DNA from: Tetradesmus obliquus
Taxonomy: Eukaryota; Chlorophyta; Chlorophyceae; Sphaeropleales; Scenedesmaceae
Assembly (NCBI GenBank): GCA_030272155.1
Contig: CP126202.1
Coordinates: forward strand, 682,001 to 746,000
Direction: 5' to 3'
Length of the DNA stretch: 64,000 nucleotides
The first letter of the stretch is position 1. Each line of letters opens with the position of its first letter. Shown piece after piece: positions 1 through 30,317 of the stretch. The notes under the pieces were generated by a model. It was not told the origin of the DNA. It was given only the letters and a program-made list of their open reading frames with translations, and did no database searches. Position numbers and translations under genes: made by a program.

Positions 1-230
1 ACTCCAGCCATGGGTGATGAACTGAGCAAGCGCGGACAACGCGGTAGATCATGGATGAACCTGCTCCTGTAGGCATAGCCAAGGGCAGCTGCACCTCCAT
101 GCACCACTACTGATGCAGCCACATGTTGTACTGCAGGGGAAGAAAGCATTCCAAGCATGCTCCAGGATATTATGCTCTAATGGCAGGGGGGCGAGGCTCT
201 AGTCCCCTGACGCTTGAAACGCAGAAATGC

Positions 231-276
231 ACTATGGTCACCGAGATGTCCAGCTGCATGTCCAGGCATGTCCAGT
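231..276 (+). repeat. Left inner inverted repeat, 46 bp
   Basis: Exact reverse complement of 2900-2945. It consists largely of ATGTCCAG words and is followed to about position 400 by further CTGGACAT/ATGTCCAG words in both orientations, giving strong local hairpin potential. Confidence 0.85.
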
Positions 277-2899
277 TGCATGGTGTGCAACTGGACATGC
301 CATGTGGCATGTCCAGTGTGAGACTGGACATGGCCATGTCCAGCATGCTGCTGGACATCGAGTAGGTGACTGGACACGATACTGGACACGGCAATTGGAC
401 TTTCATCAACTGCCTATTACCGTTATATCAAACGTATTTGATGCAGTAAACAAGTGTTCGCGGCAGGACAGCAATGTCGAGGTGCTTGGGTTGGCGCCCT
501 CGACCCCCTGGTACCAAGTCACTGCAGCTGCAACTGCCAAGTGGGCAAGTGACCCATGGGCTGTAACACAATCAGCATGTAGCTGCTGCAATACAAACAG
601 AATCTGGCAGCTGCTGCAATCACAACAACAGCACGCAGCTGCTGCATGACAGCAAAGGCACCCAGCTGCTGCAATCACAACATAAGCAGTGAGGACACCA
701 CGCGGAACAGCTGCCAAGAACTGCATTGACAAGATTGCGTCTCTACACTTGTACAGATGATGCCTATGCCAACTGCATTCACTGTGCATCCTGTTGCAGG
801 CAGCGCCAGCACAGCAACGCACCAGCTGCCACTACCGCTGCATGCCACCATCTGCCAACGAAAACATACAAGTTCCAGCAGCTGCTGATCGCGCACTGGT
901 GTCTGCGTAGCCGGCATCAACTGCAAGTTGGCAGGCTGCCACTGCCTGCATTGTACATGTGTAGCGGTTGTTTCAAAGAACACCCCTGCAGCAGTGCAGC
1001 AGAAACAGAGCAGCGGCACTTACATTTGCATGCTGCAGCTTAGGATGTGGCACTTGTTGAGGTTGGCGTTATCTCAATCAAGGTCTGGGCCAACCGGCGT
1101 TTGCGCGTTGATTGGCGCCCGCCACGCACCACTACATGCAACACTACAGAGCAGCAGCATTTGCGCCAACATAATCGCTGCCACTGAATCGCACATATGA
1201 GGCAGACTGCTAGCAATGCCACACCGCTCAAGCTCACCAGGAAGTGCATCAGCCATGCCACGCTGCCGGAAAGTCGGCCCCTGTGTCTCTATAGGGAAGG
1301 TCTGCGCACCAACAGAGGTCTCATGTCAATGTATCACAATGGTGGTCTCCAAGCAGGCTGTCTGCTGCTGCATTAGATACAGTGGCGCCATGCTGACTGC
1401 AATCAAGTAGGACCCATGCACGCAGGAAGTAGAAGCTGGATGGGTGGCGCGCACACCACATGGAGGGCATTGCGAGCAAGTATGGTGTGTGTGAAGTGCG
1501 TCGCAAGCACGTTCCACATTATGCAACTGCTGGCCTGCTGGGCATGCTGTCTGCTGCGTGCGTATGTTCATGCACGCGTTGCCAAGAATTATCACGACAA
1601 GCCCTGCAGCAAGTGGCATGCTCTTGATTGGGAGAGCTGTCACTTCACAGCAGCAGCAGCAGTAGCAGCAGCTGTAACCTGCTACCTGTTATGTTCTAAC
1701 GTTTTCGTTATTCTGACCTACCTGTGATGCTGGGAGACGGGCAGCTGACAGGAGCCTGCACACAGCAGCAGCAGCCACGCAGGTGACACACAACTGCACC
1801 TGTGGACAACCTGCATGCACCCAGCCTCTACAGCTGACATAGCACGGCTGATGCTGCTGTACCTGAAACTGATCTTGATCTGGTGATGGTGTGATCATTC
1901 CTGCGACAGTACTGCTGCACTGCTGCAACTGTAGCTGCTGCTGCTGCTGCTGCTGTGAGCTGGGCGCCCTAGCAGCTGCAGGGCTGGGTGCTGTCGTTTC
2001 AGCCGCTGCTGATCTGGGTAAGAGTCGCTCACCATGTCATCAAAGTATCAAGATAAGCAGTAGCAGCTCCATGCGCTTTCTACAGCATTGAAATCCTGCA
2101 GGATCAACCTTGCAGCTGCATAGTGCTTCAAGGACTGCTGCTGCTCAATGAGCAGGCGTCTGCAGCCTCACAAACGCCCAATAACCGCATTGATCTGTTG
2201 TCATTCATTAACGCTTTCAGCGATGGTCTCTGCCAGTGGACACGAGCTTGCAGTCTGTTTCAGCCGCGTGCACCATATGCAACGCAGCAGCAGTGCGCGA
2301 CACAGGTGCGATCGCTGTAATGCTTCAGCAGTAATCATATTGATCATCGTTTGCAGCTGTTTGCTTACCAGTAGACGAACAGTTCACGAGCGTATGCCAT
2401 CTGACCATTTTGTATTTTAACAAGTGACACACCTTGCAGCAGCGCGCAATGGGGCTATACGGGCCACTAAACTTACTGTAATAGAACTAAACGATGTGTT
2501 TGGAAGGCTGCTGCTTCGGCAGCGGAAGAAAGTCGTGCAATGCTGTAGTGACATGCTGATCTTCGTCTTGAGGCGCTGTCGTGCCATAAGACACCATAAA
2601 TGCTGCTATATATGATGATTCTTTGCTTTATCGCACGCTTTGGCGTGAATATCAAGCCGGTGTTGACGTGATATCGACAAACCCTACAGCAAGCCCATGG
2701 GCTGGCCAGCTGACGTGCTGCTGTTCAGCGACACAGTGTCAGCGGCATACATGCAACAACACCTACTTGCGGCGTTTCAGCTGGGTATCGTGCCGTACAA
2801 CGCATCAGCAGCAGCACATGTCCAGTTGCAGGCAGACTGCCAGTCCAGTGGACCTGCAACTGGACATGCAAACCCACCAACTGGACACGATTTGGTGCC

Positions 2900-2945
2900 A
2901 CTGGACATGCCTGGACATGCAGCTGGACATCTCGGTGACCATAGT
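2900..2945 (-). repeat. Right inner inverted repeat, 46 bp
   Basis: Exact reverse complement of 231-276. It is preceded from about 2815 by more scattered CTGGACA/TGTCCAG words, so the right arm is modular like the left one. Confidence 0.85.
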
Positions 2946-3139
2946 GATGACAGTCAGAGGTCCACTGGCTGGCTATGCCTACAGCAGGCCCGAAACGTCC
3001 TGAAATCGTGTCTGTTTGCTGAGTGGTGTGTAGAAAACTCGAGTAGCTAGAGCACCAGAGCAGTTAGATGCCCCAAACCTTCAAGTCTCTCCACTGCGAC
3101 CACTAGGGGTACCTGAAGGCGGTGAGTCTTGCAGTAGAG

Positions 3140-6100
3140 ATGTATCAACATCAGTTACCAATGATTCGATTGGCGACCGTACTGTTCGTTGTGGCGCTGC
3201 TCAGCAATCGTGCTACAGCAAACGCAGGTGCGAGAACAACCCTACTGTTGCATCCTGCTGGCAGCTGCACGCGCGGTGCTATGTTTCGCAACTCTCGATG
3301 CGTAAGGTGCAACTTTTTCAACTCCGCAGGCACATGGGCTGCTTCACTGCGCCTGGCAACAGCAGGTGCGTTGGCACGGCAAAGTGGCCGAAATCAATTC
3401 GATGCAACGCACAGCATGATATCATAAAGCCATTAGAGCATAGTTATGCATCAATAAAGTCATATGGCATGCAATTCATGGGTTAGATGCGCCCTGATTG
3501 AACATTGTGCCTTGCAGGACTTCTCAGCTGGGCAGCTGCAGCTGCCCGCTGGCTATTGCATGCTGCTGTTCAAGCATGAGGCATGGGCAGGCTGTCCCAA
3601 AGCCATTTACTGAACTTGTGTTTGTTTCGACTTTTCACAGGCTCAACAGAGGCAGGAGGGTTCCGGCTATGCTTCAGCCTCTCCATTGGCGGCAGCAGCT
3701 GCACTCCCGCAGCTGTGACATTCGCTGGTCTGCGCCAGAGCAGCGAGTCAAACAGCTGTGATGCTGTCAAAGCTACGGCAAGGCTGCTGAGCTGGACACT
3801 GGATGGGACAAGCAGTGTGACGGATGTGCCTGCTGGCCATCAACCTGCCAAGCGCGCAGATCTAACAGTGGACTTGCAGCAAGTGACTGCGGGCTGGGAC
3901 CCAACATCTGCCAAGCAACTCTGCGTCACACTTCCAGCCAGTAAGTTGCTGGTGACCTGACCTGATGTACTGCCTTGAAAACTAGGTAACAAACATGTTG
4001 TCTGCATCTAGCAGCAGTGGCAGCACCCAACGCAGCGCACACAAGTATGCGGTGCGGTTTTGTGAAGCCGGCACAGGTGTGGATACTAACATGTGTACAT
4101 GCACTAATAATCATAACATTCATAACCAACCATAATCCTGGTGCTTGGTCTGCAGGTGGTAGGTGTGGCACATGGGCTTCCCTGTTTGGTGGCGTGAAGC
4201 TGCAGTCCTTTGTGCTGCAAGGGCAGGATGCAGGATGCCGCGCATCCGGCACTGTGGCCACTGGCTTGCTGCCCAACATCATAGGGGCGGTAGAGGCAAC
4301 AGTCACGTATTCAAGTAACAATGCAGCTGCATCCGCCATACTATCACCTTTGGATCCCAGCAGCGGTGTGCTGCAGCTGTCTTCGGCGCCAGTGACTAGG
4401 ATTGTGGCTGCGTCACAGGGCATATACGGCCAGGTTAAGGTACTGCCGGGTGACGCCAAGCTGAACAAGGCTGACCGCCTGAAGTTCACTGCTCGGCCAG
4501 GAGCACAAGGCGTCGACTTCATTCAGTTCACTGTTCAAGCCGCAGACATGCAGCAGGCCACTGGGATGGCCGTGGTGTTTGTGAATCAAAGCAAAGAAGA
4601 GTCTTTGGGTGAGCTATGCAGCGGACGGTGAAAAGCACTGATGTGGTAGTGCAATTACAGTGGCTTGACTGTTGACAGCAGCGCTAACACAAACATGCCA
4701 TGTTGAAAGTATCCCTCTGACGCTCTTCTAATGCTCAGGGCAACATGTGCCTTGCAGGATCCGTCAACCATCCACCCACTCCCATGGATATCTCTCTGAT
4801 GATGATCAAGGACCAGCCACTCACCTACACCATCATCCAGCCAACCACACGGATAGCCCTTGACCCAGACTCGGCTGACAGCACGAAGCTGGTTGTTGTT
4901 TCTCTTGGAACGCCTTTGCAAGGCAGTGTGGCAATTGCCAACAGTGGCACAGGCTTCGAATACACAGTGAGTTGGCTAGCACCTTGCGACAGCAGAGCAT
5001 TGTGCACGATGCAGGAGCACTGCTCTCAGCATCCTGTTGCTCTTGCTGCACACAACTGATTTTGCATGCCGTCCCATCCACTGTCTCGCGCAGCGCACAG
5101 CAAGTGAACAGCCCACCTGCAGATGTGCAGCTGACCTCCTGCCAGATGAAGCAATGCTTTGGCTTCAGCTGAAAGGCAAAACATCAGTGCCCATGTCTGT
5201 TGCTCCTGCTTTTGCTGACAGCATGCATGTAGCCATCACGTCCCCGCGCATGGCTGACTGTCACATAATCACTGTGTGCGCCGCTCATTGTGTGTATCTG
5301 CCGCATGGTGCAACACAGCCTCCCAACAACTACACAGGTGCTGACTCCTTCCAATACACTATCAGTGATGGCGCTGCCACCAACACTGGCAGTGTGGCTG
5401 TCACAGTCCGTAGAGGTAAACTGCAGCAATTTGGTTTGTGGGCCTGCGTATGGACAGCGCACTCCTTGTTGTGGGCGAACTGGTTGCGTTGTTATTTAGC
5501 AAACAACCGCGTACAGCTTGATGTGCAGGAGCAGTATAACTGCGCAGCTGTATGCAGCCGCTGTCCTGTTGCACTCAAAATGGCTGATGTCACTTGCATG
5601 TGATGCAAGCAAAAGCTACCCATGTGATTGCAGACTCTCACCCGTGTGTTTGCTTGTTATCTGTCTTTCTGTACATTGGGTTATGCAGCAACTCTGCTGG
5701 GCGCAGCCTCAGCTGGCCGGCTTGGTGCTTCTGCATCCGGAGATCCTTGCGCAGACACCTGTGATCCCAAGCACATAGCACCAGCAGCAGAACCTGAAGC
5801 AGCAACAGGAGTGCAGGGTGGCGTTGTAGGTGAGATCGAATGGTGCCTGTGCTGTGTAAGCAGTGCCAGAGCCAGCAGCGTACACTGAGGGCAGGCCAGC
5901 TGTGAGACCAATCATTGGCTGCGCCGCTTAACAGCTAATCATTTCACAGAAGAAAGCATGTGGGTTGAGCGGGGCTGATTTGACTTGGGCCGACACGGCT
6001 CAGCTGCAGTTGGTTGTGGTTTGTCACTAATCAAACATCTGGATCACCAAGTGCAACATTGATTATGTTGCTTCTGTAGCTGTGTAAGGCATTTAGACAG

Positions 6101-9000
6101 CCGCTCAGTGATCACGACACAGACGCTACACAGCTGACTATGCTCGCACTGCTGTTGTGCAGGTATCTTGGACGAAATGGTGGGCGTCGTGGGCATGTTT
6201 AGCGGGAAGGCAGGTGGCCTGAGCTCCATTGGACTGGTGAGCAGTGTGTTGCCTAGCAGCTGCAGCGGCTTAGCTACGTTGCTGTAGTGACCATGTGCAT
6301 TTGCAGCTGCAGCACATCTGCTCCTTCTTGATGATTGTGATGGTGTTATCCACCTGATCACCTTGGAGCACTGCAGGCCAGCCAGCCAGACCTGCAAGCC
6401 ACTTATTTGTCGTACCCCTGCCCATGTACTGTTTCGTCACGCAGGGCATCATCACTGGCTTGCTGGGATCCTCGCCTGAGGAAGACAAGTCACAGTGGCG
6501 AGCAAGTGAGTGGCCAGATGAACTGGGCGCCCAATTTGTGGAAAGCATATGCATTCAGTCAGGACTGCAGCCGGCACACGGAACAACGCCACTGTAAGTC
6601 TCATGCATGGCCATGCCGGTTGGCACTTGCTAGGGAATGACAACGCCGCGGTCACATGGCGCTGTCACAACATGCCATGTTTGGTCTGGCCATATGGTGC
6701 GGCGTTATGGCAGTCAGCGACACTGCCTGCCTGCACTGTGGCACTGAGTTTGTTGTTGCACACAACATGGCACAGCAGCAGTGCAACCTCAACTTTATGC
6801 GATTGTATAACCCATGCAGAGCTGCAAGAGGACATGAGCTGTTCAGCCTTGTGACCACGCTTGATCTGTGGCTGCAGGAACTGATCTTGCTTGGTTCATC
6901 AGGCGGTGAGAACGCCACAATGATGGCTTTTGCTGGTGAGTTGAGCGGTGTTTGTCAACATGTTGTGGCTGTGCAGGCCACTACTACTTTGGTTTACTGT
7001 GGCAGCTTGCTGTTTGCAGTACGCCTGCACTGGAAAGAGCCATATGAACCAGATTCATGTCAACTCATGTTGCTGGTGGCAGTTGCTGCGGCACTCGACT
7101 GCTGCACAAGTGCTTACAATATCGTCTGCAGCCAGTGCAAGGTAACCACCCACCTGCAGTGCCGTGTCGAGCTCACTTGCCTGCATTTCGGCACAGCACG
7201 ATGTCCAGTTTGTGTCTTGCCATGCCTTTTTAAGTTTCTCATGCTGCACACACATCTGCCGCATGCCTTTACTTTGCCTTCAGGGAGGATGGCTGACTAC
7301 CTGCAGCAGCGCTACAACTTCTACTCTGATGCCACGAGGATAACTGCATTGGTTGACGGCTCCTCATGGACCAGCGGCTTCATGCAATTCAGTGACAGGT
7401 GCAATGATGGCAGCTGCGGTTACTGTGGCCCCTGGCAAGTTATGGACTTCCACTGCTGCACTGGCAAGAATTGCCACACCCTGCAACAGGAAGTGACAAT
7501 CAACAATGAGAAGCGTCAAGGTACGGGGTTTTTGAATTGTGCAGCCTTGTAGACAATGTAGACACTGCAGCACATCACAGTCTGCATATCATGCAGCAAT
7601 GCAACAGTCTTGATAGCTCAAACAATATGGCAGCCTGAGGCTGGTGTGCCAGTAAAAGGTTTCCGGTGAGTAGGCAAAGCAGCAGCATGTATAGAGCAAC
7701 TGCCTGTTGTTGCACGCGTTACAGCTGCATGTGCAGGATTCATGTTGCTGTTTTGGAGTATGGCATGCTGCATTCGTGGGCCACGCCTTATTCTGCTGCA
7801 CCTTTGGCCTGCTGAACTTGCAGTGTGGACTGGCAACTTTAAGGTGCGCCAAGGCTGCAACAAGGTTGTCCTCGACATCTCCTGTGACAGGTATGCCGGT
7901 TACGAGTGCTCTCCCAGAAACCGCTGCCAGCTAGCTTGTTGCATACAAGGCTGACACAGCCAATTGCGATAGCCTGGGGCAGGCTGTTTAGTGGAGACCA
8001 AGCACTGCTCTACGCTGGATACCATGTGCCCAGCATTAGAATTTATGTTTTGCTCGACAACTGCCTTTTTGAATGGAGCAACCTGCTGCAAAAGGCCCTT
8101 GAACACAAGATGTGCTGGAAGTGATGTTTGCTGCCACTGCTGCTTTCTGTGCCTCAACATCTGTTGCATGCAGCTTGGCATGGGGCCAGGATCACGGCGG
8201 CTGGCGCTACGACGACCCCGCAGGCGGGGTAACAGGGGCCTATTGCGTCGCTCGTAGAAACATCGCCCTGGAGAAGTGCAGCTCTCTCTGTGCAACCGAA
8301 CCATGTCTTACTGCCAATCACCAGGTGGGTGCCTGTTTCTCTGTGTGCTGCTCAGGCAGTTGACCAGATGTGGCACAAGTCATTTCTGTTGGCACCAGGT
8401 CTAAAATTGTCACTGGTTATGCACGCACGAAATGCTCACTCATGGATGCAGCAGACTTGGGCATCTGCTGCGGCTGATTTGGCGGCCCAGCGCCATTCCT
8501 GCAAGCAATCGTTTACTACCCCATCAACGACACATTCTGCAGGTGGTTTGAATCGTCACCGTGCGAATGATACCTGCCCTGAAGGCTGCCGGTACGACTT
8601 CTCTACTGTCAAGGACCAGGCTGCCAAGGCACTGCAGGCAGACATCCGTTCCCAACTCACCAACGTGTCCCTGACCATACAGTACCTGCGGACCATCTCT
8701 TCCCGCGGCATGCCAGCCACTTCCTTTGCGTTCTACCAGAAGTCCTACTACCCTCTAGGAGCTTGCGCCCTGGGTAAGAAGCCGGCCAGCCCCGCCTTTT
8801 TTGGAGTCAGTGGCGGCGGCAGCCGTGGCTTGCGATCTTTTGCCAGTGGCGATGACAGCAGCCCAAGCGGCCTTGGCCAGGGTGTGCATTTTGATGCAAG
8901 GCCGAAGGCGGTGCAGGCCGTGCAGGGCACATACAGGCTGAAGCTTCACAAAAGTGGCTCTGATGGGCCTGGGAGCATCCCTGCAGGCACACACGGCTGA
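3140..9000 (+). CDS. Secreted pherophorin/cadherin-like extracellular protein
   Basis: Multi-exon gene. Exons that join in phase: 3140-3227, 3641-3940, 4156-4608, 4758-4966, 5319-5415, 5689-5829, 6163-6236, 6445-6593, 6820-6905, 7284-7520, 7824-7890, 8174-8324, then probably 8356-9000. The start at 3140 encodes a signal peptide (hydrophobic LATVLFVVALL, then an Ala/Asn cleavage region). Exons 2-3 resemble a pherophorin domain: FRLCFSLSIGG, then LCVTLPA and a Cys-containing end, as in extracellular matrix glycoproteins of volvocine algae. Exons 4-5 form a cadherin-like tandem-95/Big_9 module: NHPPTP start, DPDSAD, and the FEYT/NNYTGADSFQYTISDG ending reconstituted across a phase-0 intron. Later exons are Cys-rich and unrecognised. 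The 3' end is uncertain: a GTAAG donor at 8774 would add exons, and around 8400-8570 another frame looks more protein-like. Expected role: cell wall or matrix component. Confidence 0.75.
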
Positions 9001-10562
9001 AGGCCTTCTGTAGAGTGAACCACACACATGTTGCCTTGGCTACAACTGTTTGATGCTGTGCTGTGGTGCTCACTGCACATGTACTGGCAATACACACTTG
9101 GAAAATTCATGAATGAGGCTATGTTGGTGATATATGTATGGTCTGCTGCTGCAGGTATTGTCAGGCTGTGTCAAGTAAGGTTACAATGGTCAACGGTGGC
9201 GTGTCGGGCAGTGATTCTTTACGTGTAGTGATGATCAGTCATGCTATACTGCTTGAGGCGATGCAGGACTGTGACAGAAAGGCATGCATTCTTTGCAGCC
9301 GTGTGGTGATCAAGGCATTTCAGCACTGTAGATGGCTATGATGTTTAGCTGTGCTATGCTGCTTGTGGCATTGTAGGAATGTGGAGTACGGCTATGTTGA
9401 TAAGCCTATTCTTTGTGTTTGGGGCGGTGGAGGACTTTGCCCTGTGGCTGTAGGGCTGCAGCAATGCAGCTGCAGGCTCACAAACTGCTTGCGGTCTGCG
9501 CATGTGAGGTTCAGGAAGCTGTGAAGCCTCTTTGATATATGATTACATCATTACCATTTGCTTAGAACCTGTTATTGTCAGCAAAAGGCATTGTCATATG
9601 CAGTGCAGGCCAGGTGTCATGCCTGCCAACAATCAGCCCTTGAACGATGGCAGATTGCCATGATATAGCTTGGTTTTTTGGGTCTTCACAGCATGCTGGC
9701 GCAGTTGGCATGCGCTTAGGTACGCAGCACATACGATGGCTGCTGCATTTGATGCTTCCTTGAGGTTGTCAATATACCCTGCTATACTGGTCAGGCTTTA
9801 TACCCTGCTTTATTGTTTAGGCAACACATCTCATCACTGCCCGAAGCAGTTTCAGCTCAATCTGTATGAGTGGTCCTCTATGATGAATGCACGTTGTTGA
9901 CACGTGATGCACTGTTGCCAAAGTGCCACTGGAATCTGTAGGGACATCGTGCGTGTTTGCTGCTGTCTGCATCACTGAACAAGCAGCAGCAAAAAACGCT
10001 ATGCAGCCTTGGTTGATGGCAGCATGCTGCTTTCTGGGGCCAAACGCCACTCAGTAACTGTAACGGACAGTATTGTCACCTTGCACGGTGCCTGGCTCTC
10101 AAAACTTGGTTACCTTGCAAGGTATATGCATAACTGCGCACAGTCAAGCAACGACTGTCCTGCAGGCTGGGGTTCAGCACACACCTTACGCAACGTCCAC
10201 CAGCTTCATTGGCGGCGCTGCATGGGACAGCCCCAAACACCTGTCTTGAGAATCCACTCTCAACCATGGCCACTCAAATCCTCACTCGCTGCTGCCCACG
10301 CATAAGAACCACTGAACCCAGCAACTGCCAGCTGTACACCCTACGCACATGCTGACACTGGTCTCAGCGTGTGTGCGCAACAAAAGACAACACCACTTGA
10401 CAAGAAAATGCCACTCATGCGCCCTTCAGGCCACCGCCAAGCCCGTGTGTCTGTGGAGATGGTCATACATTGCCATCGCATCGCTGCTGGGGCTAAGCAC
10501 GTCGACAAGTTGCCGAATCAAAACCATTGATGGGGTCAATATTCTGCAAAACAAGAACATGC
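9001..10562. other. Intergenic stretch, no gene recognised
   Basis: Only short frames without family resemblance. It separates the end of the pherophorin-like gene from the 3' end of the convergently transcribed AAA ATPase gene. Late 3' exons of the first gene could lie here (for example a possible acceptor near 9155), but I cannot support them. Confidence 0.4.
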
Positions 10563-28975
<18,413 letters not shown>

Positions 28976-29901
28976 CAGAGCACAGGCCGACCTAGCAGCG
29001 ACAAAGCCAAAAGTGAAGCCCCGCACGCACAGGTTGAGGGGATGGCTGCAACAAAGGCGAATTCTACGTCTGGCAGCAGTACACACAGGGTGAATTATGC
29101 ACCAGCCGTACAGCATAGGTTAATCGCCCTGCTGCTGCAGATGATTGGTGTGAACGTGTGTGCCGCAATGCTTGCTGTGCCAGCTCTCACCAGGCAGACT
29201 TGCTGGCTGCGCAGCCTATGCTGGTGCATAGTGTCAGGCGACAGCTGCAACCAGGCAGCACCTGCTGCTGCATTGCCTCCTGCTGTTGCTGCTGCTGCTG
29301 TGCCTGCCAGAAGCACAATCAGCTTCGGTTCCTGCTGCTGCTGCTGCTGCATGCCTGTGTGTCAGGCTGCAGCAGCGAGTGTACTGCTGGTGTGACTCAG
29401 CTGCTGTTCCTTACAGCAGCAGCATGACGCACAAATATAGGATATCAACGCAGCGTTTGCAACAGTTTGAGTTTGGTAGTTGCAAGTGGGCCAAGCAGTC
29501 GAGGATACAAGCGTTGCTGCTACAGCTGCTGCTGACACTGTTGCTGCTGCCGCTGGAGCTGTCGCAGCAGCCAGGTGAGTAGCTGAGCAGAAGCTGCTTT
29601 CAAAAGTTTGACTCCGACTGCATTGGACTTCGACCGTTTTGCCCTTGGCAGTCAGATGGCATCAATGTTGCCACGACTGAGCCCTAGACCGAACATGTCG
29701 CCCCGTAGCCTTCAACGTTGCCGCCCACTACACGCAACAATCCAGTTTTGTATGAAACCTACTTTCATGAGTAAGTTCAGCAAAAGCCGTAATTCTGCAC
29801 GAGTAGCGGCAGTACAGAGGCAGCAGCAGCAGCAGGCCTGGCCAAACAGCCAGCACCGCATCCACGGCACTTACACAGCACTTCGTGCGAGCAAAAGCAA
29901 C
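28976..29901. promoter_or_regulatory. Probable divergent promoter region, AFG2 and HAD genes
   Basis: The AFG2 gene reads left from about here and the HAD gene starts at 29902 on the plus strand, so the space should hold both promoters and perhaps a short AFG2 first exon. The AFG2 frame meets an in-frame stop upstream of a CTCTGCAG acceptor near 28976, so at least one more 5' exon is needed. No TATA box stands out. Confidence 0.4.
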
Positions 29902-30259
29902 ATGACGACCAAGCAGATAACTCACGTCATCTTTGACATGGTGTGTACGACGTGCGTAGTACGCTCCTGCAGCCTGCAGCACCTGCACACTCTCTGCCTG
30001 GGCCCTGAGCAGCAAACTGCTGCTGGAAGCCACCAGTCACAGGCCATGCTGCCTCCAGTCAAATCGACGCAGCGGTGAATTGACATCTTCTCATAACAAA
30101 TGTCATCTTATCCTCATCATGCCTGTTGTGTGTGCAGGATGGGCTGCTGCTGGACACTGAGACCTTCTACACAGTCGCGCAGCAGCAGATCCTGGCTGGC
30201 CTGGGCAAGGTGCGCAAACAGCAGCAGCAGCAGCAGCAGCACCACCACCACCACCAACA

Positions 30260-30317
<58 letters not shown>

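Larger units (their letters stand above)
60..2988. mobile_element. Foldback-like element with modular inverted ends
   Basis: The outer ends are inverted copies: 60-80 matches the reverse complement of 2971-2988 apart from a 3-base insertion. A perfect 46-bp inverted pair follows inside (231-276 and 2900-2945). Around these, both ends are built from many copies of the short word CTGGACATG and its complement ATGTCCAG, as in foldback transposons whose long inverted repeats are made of subrepeats. The left arm carries about 150 extra bases (81-230). The 2.5-kb interior has only short open frames and no recognisable transposase, so any mobility would depend on another element. I see no clear target-site duplication. 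It could instead be a locally generated inverted duplication. Confidence 0.5.

Noticed and set aside
6656-7552. Single 298-codon gene
   Set aside because: The frame runs through two introns; only 6820-6905 and 7284-7520 join in phase with neighbouring exons.
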